Below, in pieces: positions 59,966 through 64,000 of a stretch of DNA of 64,000 nt. The translations under genes were made by a program, and so were the position numbers. Source of the stretch: Paenibacillus pabuli NBRC 13638. GTDB taxonomy: Bacteria > Bacillota > Bacilli > Paenibacillales > Paenibacillaceae. The notes beneath the pieces were generated by a model. That model worked only from the letters and a program-made list of their open reading frames with translations, had not been told where the DNA came from and did no database searches. Numbering within the stretch: position 1 is the stretch's first letter; every line of letters begins with the position of its first letter. The stretch lies in assembly GCF_001514495.1 (NCBI RefSeq), contig NZ_BCNM01000003.1, positions 310,001 through 374,000 on the forward strand. Reading direction: 5' to 3'.

Positions 59966-60634
59966 TTAATATTGCGTATTCCCCGATTGACTTGTTTTAC
60001 CCGATGCAAAGCCTTTAAACAAGGTCGGTACTTTGGAGTAACGTGTATTTGTAATTTTCCCTTGTGATGTACTGCTGTCCGTACGCATAATCGAATCTTT
60101 GACATTGGAGATGTCCGAATTGTCCAGCGTCATGTTAACGGCGAAGGTGGAGCCACCATTTTGACGCACCAGCTTGCCAATATCATCTGCCCTGAAATTT
60201 TTAATGTTAATTGTCCCGGCTGCATTCATTTGAAACACTTTATCATACGCCTTGTATGCTGCCCCACCAGTGATGTTGACCGTTCCGGAAGACTTCAGTG
60301 TCAGTGCATCTTCTCCGACATCCTGCCAGACTACATTCGATATATTACAGCTGCCATAACAGTGAACACCATCAGCAGCAGGTGATCCGATAATTACATT
60401 TTTGAGTGAGGCACCGGCTTCCAAACGAAATACCGGCTTCTGATTCTCTGCTTGAGATCCATCGCCCAGTGTGGAGGGGTTGGCTACATAGGTTTGGCCC
60501 TTGCCATCAAAGGTGGTACCCTTTGGTACAACAATCGTTGAGTTTACAACCGTAGGCGCAGCAGAAGCAGGAATCGCACCGAATAATGAAGCGACCAGAC
60601 CGGCGGACAGCAACAACGTCAACATTTTTTTCAT
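59966..60634 (-). CDS. pelC: Secreted pectate lyase, polysaccharide lyase family 3
   Basis: A 222-residue secreted enzyme very similar to Bacillus PelC. The signal peptide ends ASA (about residue 25). The right-handed beta-helix core includes [60 protein letters not shown] and [20 protein letters not shown]. It cleaves polygalacturonate by calcium-dependent beta-elimination. AAGGGAGG precedes the ATG. Single domain with no carbohydrate-binding module. It suggests growth on plant cell walls, fitting the glycosidases at 31-35 kb. Confidence 0.93.
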   Translation of the reverse strand: MKKMLTLLLSAGLVASLFGAIPASAAPTVVNSTIVVPKGTTFDGKGQTYVANPSTLGDGSQAENQKPVFRLEAGASLKNVIIGSPAADGVHCYGSCNISNVVWQDVGEDALTLKSSGTVNITGGAAYKAYDKVFQMNAAGTINIKNFRADDIGKLVRQNGGSTFAVNMTLDNSDISNVKDSIMRTDSSTSQGKITNTRYSKVPTLFKGFASGKTSQSGNTQY

Positions 60635-60996
60635 CCATAAATCCTCCCTTATTCTGATAGATTGGCAGACAAACGTAAGCTTGTCCTCACGGAACCTCTC
60701 AGAGGTGCACCTCTGCCCGGAATCTGCCCTAATCCTACCAAAAAAGGGATAAAACGATAATAATCATTAAGTTAGATATAAAAAAAGGCAGTAAAACCCT
60801 TGTTTTCTCGGCATTGTTTGCATGCACTTCAACATGTAATATGCCGATCTCAACTTCGAGTATGCTTCATTTACAGCCCGTTATCCATTGTTAGATGCTA
60901 CGTATCGCTCTAGAAAAACAAAAAGACCACTTCATCTGTTTCCAGACCACGTGATCTCTATCTTTTTGCATCCAGTTCTATTTATTACATTACGCT
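60635..60996. other. Intergenic region between pelC and the radical SAM gene
   Basis: 362 bp. The pelC leader is at the left and the radical SAM gene's terminator at the right (60920-60957). No gene seen. Confidence 0.6.
60920..60957 (-). terminator. Intrinsic terminator of the radical SAM gene
   Basis: Stem AGATCAC/GTGGTCT with an inner TCTG-GAAA-CAGA hairpin, then TTTTTG on the minus strand. Confidence 0.6.
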
Positions 60997-61950
60997 TTAG
61001 GCTCCGAACCGTTGACGGTATCCGCACTTCCGACATAATTCCTCCACTGCTTCCCGTTTGGAGAAACCATAGAACAGATTGTTGGCTCGTTCACCATCCA
61101 CGATCTCCGAGAACGACTTCTCATGAACGTTACCCAAGTTAATTACACCCTCACCATCCAGACAGCATGGAACCACCGTTCCATCGACAAGCACTGCCGC
61201 CTGACTGCGAAGCGCGTGGCAGAAGCCTTTGCCGTCGTCTTCCGGTGCATCCAGACTCGGCCACTGGAACTCATGATCCTGATTCAGGTACACATTCGGA
61301 GCAATTTTGACACCGCTCCCCGGCACCACCTTCTCCTCGATGCGAAAATCCAGATTGAACTCCCGTTCAAGGACCTCCAGCGTCTCCCGGTTTCGGTTCA
61401 TCTGGGCGTTCGTGAAGTTATCCTGTGTCAGATTCCAGAGTCGGAATGAAATAATGACATTGTGCTTCACTGCTTCCCGTACAAAAGACAACACGTTGCC
61501 CAGATATCCCTCACGGTCTGTTGAACCTTCGTGACCATCAAAGCTGTGCAGGGAGAAGTTCATCTGACGCAATGCCGGTTTGCCGAGCAATTTATGCTGG
61601 GTTTTGGGCAGCAGCGTACCATTCGTCGTAATGTTGACCTTGAATCCCTTCTCATGCGCTGAATCCAGTAACACATCAATTTTGGGATGAAGCAGCGGCT
61701 CACCTTTGACATGCAAATAAATATGTTTGGTGTGAGGTTTAATCTGATCCAATATATTGTTGAAGACTTCAGGGTCAATGAAATTTTTGGCACGTTTGGT
61801 CTGCGGACAGAAGCTGCATGCCAGATTACATATACTTGTGATCTCAATATACACTTTCTTGAACGTTTTCAACTCGGGGTCCCCATTCTGCTTAGGAGGG
61901 AGAACAGTCCCACCCTCATTTGTGATCCGGCTTTTATGCGCCACCACCAT
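60997..61950 (-). CDS. Radical SAM/SPASM-type protein
   Basis: About 317 residues. The radical SAM [4Fe-4S] motif is C41-N-L-A-C45-S-F-C48, followed by YLHVKGEPLLHPKIDVLLDS (the GEP SAM-binding motif) and NITTNGTLL. The C-terminal region has Cys-rich SPASM-like elements (GFCHALRSQAAVLVDGTVVP, CC, and EELCRKCGYRQ). Such enzymes modify peptides or act as dehydrogenases. No precursor peptide is visible nearby. The start is uncertain: ATG 61950 has a weak site and a TTG at 61971 is possible. Confidence 0.82.
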   Translation of the reverse strand: MVVAHKSRITNEGGTVLPPKQNGDPELKTFKKVYIEITSICNLACSFCPQTKRAKNFIDPEVFNNILDQIKPHTKHIYLHVKGEPLLHPKIDVLLDSAHEKGFKVNITTNGTLLPKTQHKLLGKPALRQMNFSLHSFDGHEGSTDREGYLGNVLSFVREAVKHNVIISFRLWNLTQDNFTNAQMNRNRETLEVLEREFNLDFRIEEKVVPGSGVKIAPNVYLNQDHEFQWPSLDAPEDDGKGFCHALRSQAAVLVDGTVVPCCLDGEGVINLGNVHEKSFSEIVDGERANNLFYGFSKREAVEELCRKCGYRQRFGA

Positions 61951-62008
61951 TATATCGGGTTCGGGAGCCAAGGTAAATCCGGGAACCGGTTTATCCCGTT
62001 AGGTCCAA

Positions 62009-62701
62009 TTATTGGGCTAATGCCAGATTAACAGATTCAATGGCATGTATTCGTGTTGTATCAAATAAGGGCACTTCTGAATCCTCCGGTTTTACTAATA
62101 AACCAATTTCAGTGCAACCTAATATTATCCCCTCGGCTCCATCATCAACTAATCTCTTAATAACCTCTTTATAATAATCTCTTGATTCTTGTTGAATTTT
62201 CCCTAAACACAATTCCTCATATATTATTTTATTTATACCTGTTCGCTCCTCTTCATTCGGCACCAAAACCTGAATACCATTAAACTCAATTCGTGTTTTA
62301 TAAAAGTCCTGTTCCATCGTATATTTGGTGCCAAGTAACCCAACGGTACTTATTTTGGACTTTTGAATTTGATCTGCTGTTGAATCAGCAATGTGTACGA
62401 TGGGTAAGCTCACTTTTTCTTCAATATGTTTAATCACTTTATGCATCGTATTTGTACAAATTACAATCATTTCTGCTCCTGCCTTTTCCAAAGCCTGAGC
62501 AACATTGCCTAATAATTCACCAGAGCTTTCCCAATCACCCTCAGCTTGATAGCGCTCGATTTCTTCAAAATCCACGCTATATAAAATGCACTTGGCTGAA
62601 TGTAATCCTCCCAATTTAATTTTCACTTCTTCGTTAATTATTCGATAATATTCTAACGAAGACTCCCAACTCATTCCACCAATAAGGCCAATGGTTTTCA
62701 T
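62009..62701 (-). CDS. Aspartate/glutamate racemase family protein
   Basis: A 230-residue cofactor-independent racemase of the YgeA/RacX group. The two catalytic cysteines are in VICTNTMHKV (Cys82) and ILGCTEIGLL (about Cys195), and the start is KTIGLIGGMSWESSLEYYRI. It interconverts L- and D-amino acids, likely with broad specificity. AAGGGGGAG precedes the ATG. Its coding sequence is more AT-rich than its neighbours. It is on the same strand as the radical SAM gene with a gap of about 60 bp. Confidence 0.9.
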   Translation of the reverse strand: MKTIGLIGGMSWESSLEYYRIINEEVKIKLGGLHSAKCILYSVDFEEIERYQAEGDWESSGELLGNVAQALEKAGAEMIVICTNTMHKVIKHIEEKVSLPIVHIADSTADQIQKSKISTVGLLGTKYTMEQDFYKTRIEFNGIQVLVPNEEERTGINKIIYEELCLGKIQQESRDYYKEVIKRLVDDGAEGIILGCTEIGLLVKPEDSEVPLFDTTRIHAIESVNLALAQ

Positions 62702-62988
62702 AAAAACTCCCCCTTTTCAATTGATATATCCCGAAAGCAGCGTATAGAAATTTTTAGACATTGTACCGTATCTTACATCTTAAATAAACCCTGCCCTCTG
62801 TATGCGGAGTAAAAAGTCGATTGCCCATCGTTCCCCCGTTCTATTGTTACTTATAGATTCTTTCAATCGAAGTATAGGATGTATTGATTGTCGAGGTTAT
62901 TGTAGTTGCAGGATTGCAATGCTAGAATCAAAGCAATTTAAAACCAAGTTAAAACGTAAGAATAATAAGTTATAAAGGGAGTGTATTT

Positions 62989-64000
62989 ATGATTACTGTT
63001 AAGGCACCCGCAGTATATGTTCACGAGGCTAATATTCTTGAGCAAAGCGGTTCGCGGATTGCACAGCTTGGGCAGCATGCGCTCATCATCGCCGGTGAGT
63101 CTGCATGGAAAGCCGTACAGCCTTACCTTCTTCCTTCCCTGGAAGAGCATAAGGTCAAGTTCCATGTACAGTTGTTTCACGGTGAAGTTACAACAGGCCA
63201 GATTGATACTTTTACGCAGCAAGCTTTCGATCTGGATGTTGATCTGATTATCGGCGTCGGCGGAGGTAAAGTGCTCGATCTGTCCAAAGCGGTGGCCGAG
63301 CAAGCCCAATTGCCCATTGTAACGGTCCCCACCATTGCCGCAACTTGCGCTGCCTGGTCCGCCTTAACCGTGCTCTATGATGAACAGGGCCAATCTGCAG
63401 GATATCGTCCCCTGCGCCGTTCGCCTAATCTCGTTCTGGCTGATCCCCATATTCTGGCGAGTGCACCAAGGCGGTATTTGGCCGCAGGAATCGGTGACAC
63501 ACTCGTAAAGTGGCATGAGTTCGCCGTTAATCTAAGTGGCAATGCCACCAGCCTCACTCTCCGAAACAGTGTTAGCACTGCCAAGCTTGCACTCGATATT
63601 CTTGAAGCACACGCCATCGATGTCTATGAATCCACCGATACCACCGGTAGTACACCTCAATTCCGTGATGTTGCCGATGCCATTATTGTGCTCGCAGGCC
63701 TTGTCGGCAGCATTAGCGATGGATCACTTCACGCTGCGATTGCTCATGGACTACATGATAGCCTCACCAAATTACCTGAAACACACGCTTCGCTGCATGG
63801 AGAAAAGGTAGCCTTTGGACTGTTCACCCAGTGGATTCTTGAAGGCAAAGCGGGGGATGAGCTTCAAGAGCTGCTCACTCTGTTACATAAGCTGAATCTG
63901 CCAATCACTCTTGCCCAACTTGGCATACAACAACAGTCTCGGGAAGCAGCTGCACGCATTGCAGCAGGACTACAGCTGCGGGAAGGCAGTGCGGCACATC
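62989..64000 (+). CDS. Iron-containing alcohol dehydrogenase, GldA/YbdH-like (truncated by window edge)
   Basis: The first 337 codons of a GldA-like dehydrogenase that runs off the window. It starts ATG at 62989 after AAAGGGAGTG. The NAD motif is in IIGVGGGKVLDLSKAVAEQA. The first metal ligand Asp is in AAGIGDTLVKWHE, and histidines are in HAAIAHGLHDSL and ETHASLHGEKVAFGLF. It is closer to YbdH-type hydroxycarboxylate dehydrogenases than to true glycerol dehydrogenase, because the glycerol-type SHSAV segment is replaced by CAAWSALTV. The substrate is uncertain. It differs clearly from the gldA at 18118-19263. Confidence 0.85.
   Translation, partial: MITVKAPAVYVHEANILEQSGSRIAQLGQHALIIAGESAWKAVQPYLLPSLEEHKVKFHVQLFHGEVTTGQIDTFTQQAFDLDVDLIIGVGGGKVLDLSKAVAEQAQLPIVTVPTIAATCAAWSALTVLYDEQGQSAGYRPLRRSPNLVLADPHILASAPRRYLAAGIGDTLVKWHEFAVNLSGNATSLTLRNSVSTAKLALDILEAHAIDVYESTDTTGSTPQFRDVADAIIVLAGLVGSISDGSLHAAIAHGLHDSLTKLPETHASLHGEKVAFGLFTQWILEGKAGDELQELLTLLHKLNLPITLAQLGIQQQSREAAARIAAGLQLREGSAAH

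Overview
The window looks like a chromosomal segment of a Paenibacillus-type Bacillota. Support comes from strong purine-rich ribosome binding sites, frequent TTG starts, many GNAT, LysR and AraC genes, a stalk protein with a copper-amine-oxidase N-terminal domain, and close likeness to Bacillus proteins such as BdhA, YsnE, NasB/NasC, YkoE/D/C and PelC. The genus is my inference. I see no rRNA, tRNA, CRISPR array, prophage or intact insertion sequence.

Layout. 1-5.7 kb: AraC and GNAT genes, butanediol dehydrogenase with a divergent LysR gene, and an ECF sigma/anti-sigma pair. 5.7-9.6 kb: an accessory WXG-type polymorphic toxin locus with one intact toxin-immunity pair, then a displaced orphan toxin-immunity pair, the scar of a second WXG gene, and three copies of a degenerate repeat. 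9.9-16 kb: amino-acid permease, acetyltransferases, a DUF1801 protein, a zinc-knuckle protein and an AlaX-type tRNA-editing enzyme. 16.3-20.7 kb: a glycerol module (GldA, fused DhaK-DhaL, PocR/AraC regulator). 20.8-29.5 kb: oxidoreductases, LysR genes, a threonine-aldolase-like enzyme, a run of small immunity-like genes (one frameshifted, one with a likely CTG start) and a formate/nitrite channel. 29.5-41.6 kb: a second WXG protein, GH30 and GH3 glycosidases, and a giant DUF4132-like protein with a small upstream partner. 41.9-48 kb: nitrate assimilation (nasC, nasB, divergent nasA). 48.1-52.9 kb: a FabF-like synthase, an XRE/MmyB regulator and the MetNPQ methionine importer. 53-58.7 kb: a membrane-anchored beta-propeller protein and the TPP-riboswitch-controlled YkoEDC thiamine-precursor transporter. 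58.8-64 kb: stalk-domain protein, PelC-type pectate lyase, radical SAM protein, Asp/Glu racemase and a truncated iron-type alcohol dehydrogenase.

The most informative regulatory region lies between nasB and nasA. Each divergent promoter has a 17-bp GlnR/TnrA-type box whose inner half overlaps its -35 hexamer. Each leader then carries two hairpins with hexanucleotide loops that have A at position 1 and G at position 4, the signature of ANTAR-protein antitermination, and the second hairpin overlaps an intrinsic terminator. This predicts an AND gate: nitrogen limitation at initiation and nitrate (through an ANTAR protein encoded elsewhere) at elongation. The other standout is the toxin locus, which reads as a record of cassette replacement.
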